In this document: in pieces, positions 18,521 to 27,297 of the stretch
Layout: each line of letters begins with the position of its first letter
Numbering within the stretch: position 1 is the stretch's first letter
Source: Achromobacter sp. UMC71
GTDB taxonomy: Bacteria > Pseudomonadota > Gammaproteobacteria > Burkholderiales > Burkholderiaceae_B
Reading direction: 5' to 3'
Assembly: GCF_014170305.1 (NCBI RefSeq)
Contig: NZ_LZZT01000034.1
Coordinates: forward strand, 79,356-143,355
Length of the DNA: 64,000 nucleotides
Notes under the pieces: generated by a model
The model's input: the letters and a program-made list of their open reading frames with translations, nothing else
Database searches by the model: none
What the model was told of the DNA's origin: nothing
Made by a program: the position numbers and the translations under genes

Positions 18521-19479
18521 CCCTGTCCCGCCCGCTCCAAATCCTGATGATGCTGTTGCTGGCCATTGCCGTGGCCGGCTGCTCTTCCACCGGAGGACGC
18601 AAAAAGGGCGGCGGGTACTACAAGGACGACGGCCCGGATGCCAATCCGCCGTCCAACCTGGACCAGGTGCCGGACGCGGTGCCGCGCATCGAGCCCTACG
18701 CCAGCGGCGCCAACCGCCCGTATGTGGTGTTTGGCCAGCGCTATGTGCCCGACACCACCGGCCAGCCCTACAAGCGGCAGGGCATCGCGTCCTGGTACGG
18801 CAAGAAATTCCATGGCAACTCGACGTCCATCGGCGAGCCCTACGACATGTATGCCATGACGGCCGCGCACACCACGCTGCCGATCCCCAGCTACGCCCGG
18901 GTCACCAGCCTGGTCAATGGCAAGACCGTCATCGTGCGCGTCAACGACCGCGGCCCGTTCCATAGCGACCGCATCATGGACTTGTCCTACGTGGCCGCCT
19001 ACAAGCTGGGCATCATCGGACCAGGCAGCGGCCAGGTGGTGGTGGAAAGCATCCAGCAGGACGAGATCCGGCGCTGGGCGTCGTCGGGCGCTCCGGCCCC
19101 CGAACCCGCATCGGCCATCGGTTCCACGCCGGTGGTGGCGCCCGTGGCCGCCGTGCCGGTGGCGCTGGACGCCCAACCGCTGGCGCAGCAACCCGCGCCG
19201 GCACCGGGCAGCGCGCCGGTGCGCCAACCTGTGGCCGGCGGCGCGGGCAGCGTCTACCTGCAGGTGGGCGCGTTCAGCCAACCCGCCAACGCGCAGTCGC
19301 TGGTCAGCCGCATCAATACGCAATTGGGCGCCGAGGGCGCGCCGCCCGCCAGCGTGGAGCAATCCAACAACCTGTACCGGGTCAAGATCGGCCCCTACCC
19401 CGACCGCCAGAGCGCCATGAACGCCGTGCAGCGCGTGGCCGACCGCATCGGCATCACGCCCAGCATCGCCGCCCAATAA
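18517..19479 (+). CDS. rlpA: RlpA-family septal ring lipoprotein / lytic transglycosylase with SPOR domain
   Basis: A 320-residue lipoprotein. The lipobox AVAGC puts the lipidated cysteine near residue 24. A double-psi beta-barrel follows (about 90-185; QGIASWYGKKFHGNSTSIGE, with ARVTSLVNGK and RVNDRGPFHSDRIMDLS). A proline/alanine linker (about 195-240) leads to a C-terminal SPOR domain (about 245-320; YLQVGAFSQPANAQSLVSRI) that binds denuded septal peptidoglycan. ATG at 18517 overlaps the rapZ stop. Transglycosylase activity is shown in Pseudomonas, not in all members. Confidence 0.92.
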   Translation: MTLSRPLQILMMLLLAIAVAGCSSTGGRKKGGGYYKDDGPDANPPSNLDQVPDAVPRIEPYASGANRPYVVFGQRYVPDTTGQPYKRQGIASWYGKKFHGNSTSIGEPYDMYAMTAAHTTLPIPSYARVTSLVNGKTVIVRVNDRGPFHSDRIMDLSYVAAYKLGIIGPGSGQVVVESIQQDEIRRWASSGAPAPEPASAIGSTPVVAPVAAVPVALDAQPLAQQPAPAPGSAPVRQPVAGGAGSVYLQVGAFSQPANAQSLVSRINTQLGAEGAPPASVEQSNNLYRVKIGPYPDRQSAMNAVQRVADRIGITPSIAAQ

Positions 19480-19497
19480 GAAGACCGCGGCCCTGGC

Positions 19498-20115
19498 CTA
19501 CCTGGCCGGCGGCCAGTCGAAGGACGGCGGCTCGAACGGCAGTTCGACCTGGCCGTCGCAGACCCGGCGCGCGCGTGGATTGCGGCTCAGGTAGCGGCTG
19601 CCTTCGTGCTCCAGCAACGCCTGCTTGCGCGGCAAGCCGCCGCCAAAGCCCGTCAATGACGTATCGGCGCCGATCACGCGGTGGCACGGAATGATGATGA
19701 TGATGGGATTGCGCCCCACCGCCCCGCCGATGGCCTGGGCGCCCTTGGGGCGGCCCACCGTGCGCGCCAGCTCGCCGTAGCTGGCGAGCTTGCCGAAGTC
19801 CAGGTCGCACAGGGCGCGCCAGACCTCGTGCTGGAAGGGCGTGCCCACCGGGTCCAGCGCCACCTCGAAATCACGGCGCTGGCCGGCGAACCATTCGTTC
19901 AGTTCGCGCCGCGCCTGTTCCAGGATGGGATCGGCGTCCTGGCGCGTCCAGCCCTCGGCCGACGGCAACAGCGTCTGGTCGGTGAACCAGGCGCCACGCA
20001 GGCCCTTGGCGCTGGCCACCAGGCGCATCTCGCCCAGCGGGGTGGGAATGTCACGGTAGACAATGCGTGCCTCGGGCTCGCCGGGACGCTTGGGAGCGAC
20101 TGCTGTGTAAACCAT
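19498..20115 (-). CDS. ogt: Methylated-DNA-[protein]-cysteine S-methyltransferase
   Basis: A 205-residue suicide DNA repair protein that moves the methyl group of O6-methylguanine to its own cysteine. The active-site motif is PCHRVIGA with Cys144, preceded by the helix-turn-helix GELARTVGRPKGAQAIGGAV and followed by SLTGFGGGLPRKQALLEHE. The conserved N before IIII is present (GRNP). It lacks an Ada-type zinc domain, so it is Ogt/MGMT-like. It lies three bases after the rsmI stop side in a minus-strand pair. Confidence 0.94.
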   Translation of the reverse strand: MVYTAVAPKRPGEPEARIVYRDIPTPLGEMRLVASAKGLRGAWFTDQTLLPSAEGWTRQDADPILEQARRELNEWFAGQRRDFEVALDPVGTPFQHEVWRALCDLDFGKLASYGELARTVGRPKGAQAIGGAVGRNPIIIIIPCHRVIGADTSLTGFGGGLPRKQALLEHEGSRYLSRNPRARRVCDGQVELPFEPPSFDWPPAR

Positions 20116-20118
20116 GTC

Positions 20119-21048
20119 TTACGAATTCTTGCGGGCCAGCGCCCGGTTGTACAACACATCACGCGGCAGCCCGGTGACCTTGGCCGCCACCTTGGAAGCA
20201 TCGCGCAGGGACAGCGTTTCAAGCAAGGCGTCCAGCAGCGCGTCAGTGCGCGGATCGGCTTCGTCGTCGGCCTCCTGGCCGGGCCGGGCATGCGCGATCA
20301 GCACGAATTCGCCTTGTTCGCGATGCGCGTCCGCCGCCAGCCACGCGGCGGCCTCGCCCAGCGGGAAAGTGGCGATTTCCTCGAAGCGCTTGGTCAGCTC
20401 GCGCGCCACGGTCAATAGGCGATCGGGCCCGCAGACCTCGAGCAGGTCGGCCATCGTGGCGGCCAGGCGGTGCGGCGATTCGAACATCACGACCGGCGCG
20501 GGCAGCGCGCACCAGCTGCGCAGCCAGCGTTGGCGCGCCACGGCCTTGGACGGCGGAAAGCCGGCGAAGGCATAGGCGGGGTTCTCGTCGGTCGTGACGC
20601 CGCTGCCCATCAGGGCGGTAATCACGGCGCTGGGACCAGGAATCGGCACGACCGCGAAGCCGGCCTCGCGCACGGCCCGCACCACGCGCGCGCCGGGGTC
20701 GCTGACCGCGGGCGCGCCGGCATCGGACACCAGCGCCACGCGCTGACCCTGGGCCAGGCGTTCACAGATGGCCTGGGCGGCGGCGGCTTCATTGTGGCGG
20801 TGAGCCGCCATGAGCGGTGTCGTCACGCCCCAGGCGTCCAGCAGCGTGCGGCTGGCGCGGGTGTCTTCGGCCGCGATCACGTCGGCGCCCTGCAAGGCGT
20901 GCCAGGCGCGCAGCCCCAGGTCGCCCAGATTGCCGATCGGTGTGGCCACCACATACAGCGCCTGCGCGGGCCAGTGCTGGCCGGCCACGCGTTCTGCAAC
21001 GCGGGTCCAGGCGTCGCCGGCCACCGGGGATGAGACATTTTGATTCAT
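20119..21048 (-). CDS. rsmI: 16S rRNA (cytidine1402-2'-O)-methyltransferase
   Basis: A 309-residue SAM-dependent methyltransferase of the tetrapyrrole-methylase fold. Hallmarks are [22 protein letters not shown] (quoted in part: [14 protein letters not shown]), the [11 protein letters not shown] segment, [18 protein letters not shown] and [17 protein letters not shown]. It 2'-O-methylates C1402 in the ribosomal P site. It sits divergently next to yraN, the same neighbourhood seen in E. coli and many proteobacteria. Confidence 0.96.
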   Translation of the reverse strand: MNQNVSSPVAGDAWTRVAERVAGQHWPAQALYVVATPIGNLGDLGLRAWHALQGADVIAAEDTRASRTLLDAWGVTTPLMAAHRHNEAAAAQAICERLAQGQRVALVSDAGAPAVSDPGARVVRAVREAGFAVVPIPGPSAVITALMGSGVTTDENPAYAFAGFPPSKAVARQRWLRSWCALPAPVVMFESPHRLAATMADLLEVCGPDRLLTVARELTKRFEEIATFPLGEAAAWLAADAHREQGEFVLIAHARPGQEADDEADPRTDALLDALLETLSLRDASKVAAKVTGLPRDVLYNRALARKNS

Positions 21049-21115
21049 TACGGCCTACTTACGCGGAAAACCATGCCAGTGTAGCCGCCATCGCCCGCCC
21101 GCTTCCGGAGCCCGC

Positions 21116-21592
21116 ATGACGGATGACATCCTTGCCTTTGAACTGGCCCTGGCCGCGCGCCGCCGCGCCGACAAGCGCCGCCGCCGCGCGGCCCGGCGCC
21201 CGCCACCGGACCGTCCGCCCCCGCGGCGCTCGCCCCGCCAACGCACCGGCGACGGCCACGAGGACACCGCGCTGCGGCTGCTGCAGGCCAACGGCCTGGT
21301 ACTGCTGGCCCGCAACCTGCACTGCCGCGCCGGCGAAATCGACCTGGCCATGCGCGACGGCGACATCCTGGTGTTCGTCGAGGTCCGGTCGCGCCAGGCC
21401 GACGCCTACGGCGGCGCCGCCGCCAGCATCGACCGCGCCAAGCAGTCCCGCCTGGCGCGCGCCGCGGCCCATTGGCTGCCGGAACTGGCGCGGCGCCATT
21501 GGCGGGGCGCCGCGCCCGCGGCCCGCTTCGACGCCGTGGTCTTCGACGGCGGCCGGGTCCAATGGCTGCGCGCCGCGTTCGCGCTGGATTGA
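21116..21592 (+). CDS. yraN: UPF0102 (YraN) family endonuclease-like protein
   Basis: A 158-residue member of the YraN family. The core is [21 protein letters not shown], an E-D-EVR pattern of Holliday-junction-resolvase/restriction-type nucleases, preceded by [20 protein letters not shown]. The N-terminal 40 residues are an arginine/proline-rich extension ([20 protein letters not shown]) absent from typical 120-residue members. Function is unknown in general; a nuclease role is inferred. It lies between divergent rsmI and the SIS gene. Confidence 0.88.
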   Translation: MTDDILAFELALAARRRADKRRRRAARRPPPDRPPPRRSPRQRTGDGHEDTALRLLQANGLVLLARNLHCRAGEIDLAMRDGDILVFVEVRSRQADAYGGAAASIDRAKQSRLARAAAHWLPELARRHWRGAAPAARFDAVVFDGGRVQWLRAAFALD

Positions 21593-21609
21593 TTTCCCTC
21601 GGCGCGTGA

Positions 21610-21615
21610 GATAAT
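21610..21615 (+). promoter_or_regulatory. GATAAT -10-like box seven bases before the SIS-domain gene
   Basis: GATAAT ends seven bases before the ATG at 21623. TTGATT lies upstream at 21589-21594, with a short 15-base spacer. No ribosome site is present. Confidence 0.3.
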
Positions 21616-21622
21616 CGCGCCC

Positions 21623-22216
21623 ATGGATATGACCTCTCGTATGACGTCGCATTTTCGCGACGCCATGGCTGCATGCGAACAAAGTATGAACGTCCTGGCC
21701 GAACCGCTGGCAGTGGCGGTGGACGTGCTATTCGGCTCGCTGGCCAATAACGGCAAGATTCTGGCGTGCGGCAACGGCGGCTCGGCCGCCGACGCGCAGC
21801 ATTTCATCGCCGAACTGGTGGGCCGCTTCGAACGCGAACGCCTGCCCCTGGCCGGCATCGCCCTCAATACCGACACCTCCATCCTGACCGCGGTGGGCAA
21901 CGACTACGGCTTTGACGAAGTCTACGAACGCCAGGTGAACGCCTTTGGCCAGGCAGGCGACGTGCTGGTGGCCATTTCCACCAGCGGCAACTCGCCCAAC
22001 GTGGTCCGCGCCATGGAAGCCGCGGCCAGCCGCGAAATGCATGTGCTGGCCCTGACAGGCAAGGGCGGCGGCGTCATGGGGGAACTCATCACGCCGATGG
22101 ACGTCCATCTATGTGTTCCCAGTGATCGCACGATGCGCATCCAGGAAGTCCATATACTGCTGCTGCACGCGCTTTGCGACGGCATTGACGCTCTTCTGCT
22201 TGGAGACACCGAATGA
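21623..22216 (+). CDS. SIS-domain protein, phosphoheptose isomerase / DiaA family
   Basis: A 197-residue single SIS domain protein of the GmhA/DiaA group with ILACGNGGSAADAQHFIAEL (about 48-67), VAISTSGNSPNVVRAMEAA and PSDRTMRIQEVHILLLHALCD. GmhA isomerises sedoheptulose 7-phosphate for LPS heptose; DiaA stimulates DnaA. The yraN-this gene-dolP order equals E. coli yraN-diaA-yraP, which favours DiaA by position. The catalytic GmhA residues also look retained, so I leave the symbol blank. Its stop overlaps the dolP start. Confidence 0.9.
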   Translation: MDMTSRMTSHFRDAMAACEQSMNVLAEPLAVAVDVLFGSLANNGKILACGNGGSAADAQHFIAELVGRFERERLPLAGIALNTDTSILTAVGNDYGFDEVYERQVNAFGQAGDVLVAISTSGNSPNVVRAMEAAASREMHVLALTGKGGGVMGELITPMDVHLCVPSDRTMRIQEVHILLLHALCDGIDALLLGDTE

Positions 22217-22959
22217 TTCCTGACGCCAGAACCGCCGCCCGCCCCCTGCTGCTTGCCGCGGCCCTGTCCGCTGCCACGCTGTCGCTGTCCGCCTGCGCCC
22301 CCCTGATCGTGGGCGGCGCGGCCGCCACCACCGCGGTGGTCGTGACCGACCGGCGTACCTCGGGCATCCAGCTCGAAGACCAGAACATGGCGTTCAAGGC
22401 CCAGAGCCAGATCTCGCAAAAGCTGGGTGACACGGCGCGCGTCAACGCCATGGCCTACGGCGGCCACTTGCTGCTGACGGGCGACGTTCCCACCGAGGAA
22501 GCCAAGTCCCAGGCCACCGCCATCGCGCAGGGCGTCGAAAACGTCAAGCAGGTGATCAACCAGCTCAATGTCGGCCCGATCGCCTCGTTCGGCGTGCGCT
22601 CCAACGACACCTGGCTGACCTCCAAGGTCAAGACCACGCTGATCAACACCAAGTACGTGCCGTCCGGCACCATCGCCCTGACCACCGACCACAGCGTCGT
22701 GTACCTGATGGGCAAGGTGACACAGGCCGAAGGCGACTACGCCGCCAATGCGACGGCCGATGTCGGCGGCGTGGCAAAGGTGGTAAAACTGTTCGAAACC
22801 ATCAGCCGCGAAGAAGCCATTCGCCTGTCGAACAGCAACAAGTCGAGTTCTTCTGAAACCAAGGCCCCCATCGAAAGCGGCGCAGGCGCAGCCAGCAACA
22901 GCGGCGACAGCAACGCACCCAGCGGTGGCAGCGCCGTAGAAGCCATGCCCATCAAATGA
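22213..22959 (+). CDS. dolP: BON-domain outer-membrane lipoprotein (DolP/YraP family)
   Basis: A 248-residue lipoprotein with signal and lipobox LSAC (Cys near residue 28). It is followed by two BON domains (about 60-125 and 130-200), with TARVNAMAYGGHLLLTGDVP and VVYLMGKVTQAEGDYAANAT at the phospholipid-binding strands. DolP binds anionic lipid at the septum and supports outer membrane integrity and BamA. The C-terminal 45 residues are a serine-rich, low-complexity tail. It is coupled to the SIS gene and to the thioredoxin-like gene by four-base overlaps. Confidence 0.92.
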   Translation: MIPDARTAARPLLLAAALSAATLSLSACAPLIVGGAAATTAVVVTDRRTSGIQLEDQNMAFKAQSQISQKLGDTARVNAMAYGGHLLLTGDVPTEEAKSQATAIAQGVENVKQVINQLNVGPIASFGVRSNDTWLTSKVKTTLINTKYVPSGTIALTTDHSVVYLMGKVTQAEGDYAANATADVGGVAKVVKLFETISREEAIRLSNSNKSSSSETKAPIESGAGAASNSGDSNAPSGGSAVEAMPIK

Positions 22960-23450
22960 AAAAAGCCATCGTAGCCCTGGCCGTCCTGGTGGCGGTCGGC
23001 ATCGGCGCCTGGTTCGTCATGCGGCCGGCGCAGACCGCGCCCGACGTCACCTTCACCACGCTGGAAGGCAAGACCTTCTCGATGCAGGATCTGCGCGGCA
23101 AGGTGGTGCTGGTGAAATTCTGGGCCACCAGCTGCGTCACCTGCGTCAAGCAGATGCCGGAGACCATCTCGGCCTATAACGAATACGCTGGCAAGGGCTA
23201 CGAGGCCATCGCGGTCGCCATGAACTACGACCCACCGAATTTCGTGCTGAATTTCGCCGACAGCCGCAAGCTGCCCTTCCCCGTGGCGCTGGACTCCAAG
23301 GGCGACATCGCGCGCGCCTTCGGCGACATCCGCCTGACGCCGACCGCGTTCCTGATCGACAAAAAGGGGCGCATTATCAAGCGATACCTGGGGGAATACG
23401 ACGTGGCCGAGTTCCACGCCACCGTCGAAAAGGCACTGGCCGCCGGCTGA
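22956..23450 (+). CDS. TlpA/ResA-like thioredoxin-fold protein, membrane-anchored
   Basis: A 164-residue protein with one N-terminal helix (IVALAVLVAVGIGAWFVM, about 4-21) and a periplasmic thioredoxin fold. The redox pair is C60-V-T-C63 in WATSCVTCVKQMP, and the cis-proline is in RLTPTAFLID. Such proteins reduce or exchange disulfides in periplasmic targets, including apocytochromes and copper proteins; the target here is unknown. It ends the yraN-dolP operon, followed by an intrinsic terminator. Confidence 0.88.
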   Translation: MKKAIVALAVLVAVGIGAWFVMRPAQTAPDVTFTTLEGKTFSMQDLRGKVVLVKFWATSCVTCVKQMPETISAYNEYAGKGYEAIAVAMNYDPPNFVLNFADSRKLPFPVALDSKGDIARAFGDIRLTPTAFLIDKKGRIIKRYLGEYDVAEFHATVEKALAAG

Positions 23451-23475
23451 CCCCGGCCCTGCCCGCTACCGAACG

Positions 23476-23503
23476 CCGCCCGCTCGCCGGGCGGTTTTCT
23501 TTT
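23476..23503 (+). terminator. Terminator of the yraN-dolP-redoxin operon
   Basis: CCGCCCG (23476-23482) pairs with CGGGCGG (23488-23494) around a five-base loop, followed by TTTTCTTTT. It lies 25 bases after the last stop. Confidence 0.88.
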
Positions 23504-23561
23504 CGGGCGGCTACACCGATTCACCGGCGTAGCGCGGGGCGCTTGCGCCCGGCCTCGGATC

Positions 23562-23589
23562 AAAAGAAAACCGCCCGGCAAGCGGGCGG
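23562..23589 (-). terminator. Terminator of metQ, inverted copy of the facing one
   Basis: Read on the minus strand, CCGCCCG and CGGGCGG arms (23583-23589 and 23571-23577) enclose five bases, followed by TTTTCTTTTG. It is nearly identical to the terminator at 23476-23503 but in the other direction. Confidence 0.85.
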
Positions 23590-23619
23590 TTTCAGCAACA
23601 GGGTGTGCCCTGCGTCGTA

Positions 23620-24408
23620 TCAGAACGCCGGGACCACGGCACCCTTGTACTTGTCGAGGATGAACTTCTTCACCTCGGGCGAATGCAGCGCGTTGACCAG
23701 CTTCTTGATGCCCGGCGCGTCCTTGTTGTCGGTGCGCGTCACCAGGATGTTGGCGTAGGGAGAATCGGCGCCTTCGATGAACAGCGCGTCCTTGGTCGGC
23801 ACCAGGCCGGCTTCCAGCGCGTAGTTGGTGTTGATCAGGGCCAGGTCGACGTCGTCCAGCGAGCGCGGCAGCATGGCGGCCTCGAGTTCGCGGAATTTCA
23901 GCTTCTTGGGGTTCTCGACCACATCGGCGGCGGTCGCCAGGATGTTGGACGGATCCTTCAGCTTGATGACGCCCTGCTTTTGCAGCAGCACCAGCGCGCG
24001 GCCGCCGTTGGACGGATCGTTCGGGATGGCGACCAGGGCGCCGTCCTTCAGCTCGGACAGGCTCTTGATCTTCTTCGAGTAGCCGCCGAAGGGCTCCACG
24101 TGCACCAGGGCGACCGGCACCAGCGTGGCCTTGCGGTCCTTGTTGAAGCTGTCCAGGTAGGGCTTGTGCTGGAAGAAGTTGGCGTCCAGCTGCTTGTCCA
24201 CCAGTTGCAGGTTGGGCTGCACGTAGTCGTTGAAGACCTTGATGTCGAGCTCCACACCTTCCTTGGCCAGCTGGGGCTTGACCACTTCCAGGATCTCGGC
24301 GTGCGGAACCTGGGTGGCACCCACCACGATCTTTTCAGCGTGCGCGGCCGTGGCCGACACCAGGAGAGCCGACGCCACCAGGGCAGAGCGGACGAAATTC
24401 AAACGCAT
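23620..24408 (-). CDS. metQ: MetQ/NlpA-family methionine-type ABC transporter substrate-binding protein
   Basis: A 262-residue periplasmic binding protein with signal peptide (SALVASALLVSATAAHA, cleavage near residue 24) but no lipobox, unlike E. coli MetQ. The family motifs are VGATQVPHAEILEVVKPQLA, FFQHKPYLDSFN, IPNDPSNGGRALVLLQKQG, and LALINTNYALEAGL. It should deliver D/L-methionine or a related ligand to MetNI. No metN or metI lies nearby, so the transporter partners must be elsewhere. A GAGG ribosome site precedes the ATG. Confidence 0.93.
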   Translation of the reverse strand: MRLNFVRSALVASALLVSATAAHAEKIVVGATQVPHAEILEVVKPQLAKEGVELDIKVFNDYVQPNLQLVDKQLDANFFQHKPYLDSFNKDRKATLVPVALVHVEPFGGYSKKIKSLSELKDGALVAIPNDPSNGGRALVLLQKQGVIKLKDPSNILATAADVVENPKKLKFRELEAAMLPRSLDDVDLALINTNYALEAGLVPTKDALFIEGADSPYANILVTRTDNKDAPGIKKLVNALHSPEVKKFILDKYKGAVVPAF

Positions 24409-25646
<1,238 letters not shown>

Positions 25647-25647
<1 letters not shown>

Positions 25648-26393
25648 TGCGGGCGCAGCGCACCCTGCTGCGGCCGGCGGTGCGCCAGCGCCGCTCGCGC
25701 CGCATGGCCACAGGCGCCTCCGGGCGCCTGTGGTTGTTCGATCTGGACAACACGCTCCACGACACCTCCCACGCCATCTTTCCGCGCATCGACCATGGCA
25801 TGACCATGGCGGTGGTCGAGGCGCTGGGCGTCGATGTCGACACGGCCAACCAGGTGCGCAAGCAATACTGGAAACGCTACGGGGCCACCATGATCGGCAT
25901 GGTGCGCAACCATGGCGTGGATCCCCACGCCTTCCTGCACCGCAGCCACGACTTCGACGTCAATCCGCTGGTGCGCGCCGAAAAGGGGCTGGCCTACAAG
26001 TTGCGCCAGCTGCCCGGCCGCAAGGTGCTGCTGACCAACGCGCCGCTGCACTATGCGCGCGCGGTGCTGCAACGCCTGGGCATCCTGCGCCAGTTCGACA
26101 GCCTGTGGGCCATCGAGCACATGCGGCTGCACGGCGAATTCCGCCCCAAGCCGTCGCCCGCCCTGCTGCGCTATGTGCTGGCCCGCGAAGGCGTGCCGGC
26201 GCGCCGGGCCGTGCTGGTGGAAGACACGCTGGCCAACCTGCGCGGCGCCCGCCAGGCGGGGTTGCGCACGGTGCACGTATTCCACCCTGGCACCCCGTTC
26301 TCGCGCGGCCGTTCGCAACGGCCGGCCTACGTCGACTTGCGGGTAAACTCCGTCAGTGATTTGCTGTTGCGCCGGCGTCCCTTGCGGGGATAA
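25647..26393 (+). CDS. HAD-superfamily pyrimidine 5'-nucleotidase-like hydrolase
   Basis: A HAD hydrolase with motif I LFDLDNTLHDTS, motif II VLLTNAP, and motifs III/IV FRPKPSP and VLVEDTLANLRGA. This set matches the Sdt1/PPA-type pyrimidine 5'-nucleotidase family, which dephosphorylates UMP/CMP or related phosphates. From the ATG at 25647 (TGATG overlap with argB) the protein has 248 residues with an arginine-rich lead. A start at 25704 (MATGASGRLWLFDLDN) gives 229 residues and fits homologues better. It is coupled to argB and followed by slmA. Confidence 0.86.
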
Positions 26394-26435
26394 CGGCCGG
26401 CGCCTTCTTCTCATCCACCGTCAGCAGACCCGTCC

Positions 26436-27011
26436 ATGGCGAGCAAACCCGGCGAGCGCAAGACCCAGATCCTGCAGACCCTGGCCGAGATGCTGGAGCA
26501 ACCGCACGCCGCGCGCATCACCACCGCCGCGCTGGCGGCTCGCCTGGCCGTCTCGGAAGCCGCGCTGTACCGGCATTTCGCCAGCAAGGCGCAGATGTTC
26601 GAGGGCCTGATCGAATTCATCGAGACCAGCATCTTCACGCTGGTGAACCAGATCGCCCTGGCGGAACCCTACGGCCTGTCGCAAGCCCACAAGACCGTGT
26701 CGATGCTGCTGACCTTCTCGGAACGCAACAAAGGCATGACCCGGGTTCTGACCGGCGATGCATTGGTCACCGAAGACAACCGCCTGCAGGAACGCATCAA
26801 CCACATCAACGACCGCATCGAAGCGTCGCTGAAACAATCGCTGCGCATCGCCGTCACCGACGGCGGCCTGCCCCCCGAAGCCAACGTGGCCGCCCATGCC
26901 AGCCTGCTGACGCATCTGGTGCTGGGCCGCTGGCTGCGCTATGCCCAGAGCGGCTGGCGCGTGGCGCCCACGCTGCACCTGGACGAGCAACTGCGCCTGG
27001 CCTTGGGCTGA
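26436..27011 (+). CDS. slmA: Nucleoid occlusion factor SlmA
   Basis: A 191-residue TetR-fold protein. The N-terminal helix-turn-helix is ITTAALAARLAVSEAALYRHFASKAQMF (part quoted: VSEAALYRHFASKAQMF, about 42-58), nearly identical to E. coli SlmA. The next helix is EGLIEFIETSIFTLVNQI. SlmA binds chromosomal sites and disassembles FtsZ polymers so the septum avoids the nucleoid. The C-terminal ERNKGMTRVLTGDALVTE segment is also conserved. It follows the HAD gene after 42 bases, possibly in one transcript with argB. Confidence 0.93.
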   Translation: MASKPGERKTQILQTLAEMLEQPHAARITTAALAARLAVSEAALYRHFASKAQMFEGLIEFIETSIFTLVNQIALAEPYGLSQAHKTVSMLLTFSERNKGMTRVLTGDALVTEDNRLQERINHINDRIEASLKQSLRIAVTDGGLPPEANVAAHASLLTHLVLGRWLRYAQSGWRVAPTLHLDEQLRLALG

Positions 27012-27049
27012 CCGCATTCGCGCCATAACACGTACGAATTAGCCGCTTA

Positions 27050-27063
27050 TGACCGCTCGGTCA
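27050..27063. repeat. TGACCG-CT-CGGTCA inverted repeat in the slmA-transporter spacer
   Basis: Six-base arms around two bases, in a 286-base spacer (27012-27297) that otherwise shows only somewhat AT-richer DNA. It may be a protein-binding site for the transporter operon; no regulator is known. Confidence 0.3.
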
Positions 27064-27297
27064 TGGGCTATTTGTTTGCGTCTACGCAACAATCTAAAGT
27101 TGCGACCGATATGGGGCGACGAGCATAATGCCCGGGATGGGTTTTTTACAAGCGCCAATCTCCACTGGCTTGACCCATATCAATACGGGTTTTCCTCAAT
27201 GCCGTCACGATCATTCTGTAGCGTCGGCACTTCGCTTTGATCATGCCCCGGGCCTGGTTGCGATGTGCCGTCAGTTTGACCTCAACCGGAGATGGAT

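Noticed and set aside
21623..22216. Firm gmhA assignment of the SIS-domain gene
   Set aside because: Neighbourhood equals diaA in E. coli while the sequence also fits GmhA; the two cannot be told apart by eye.
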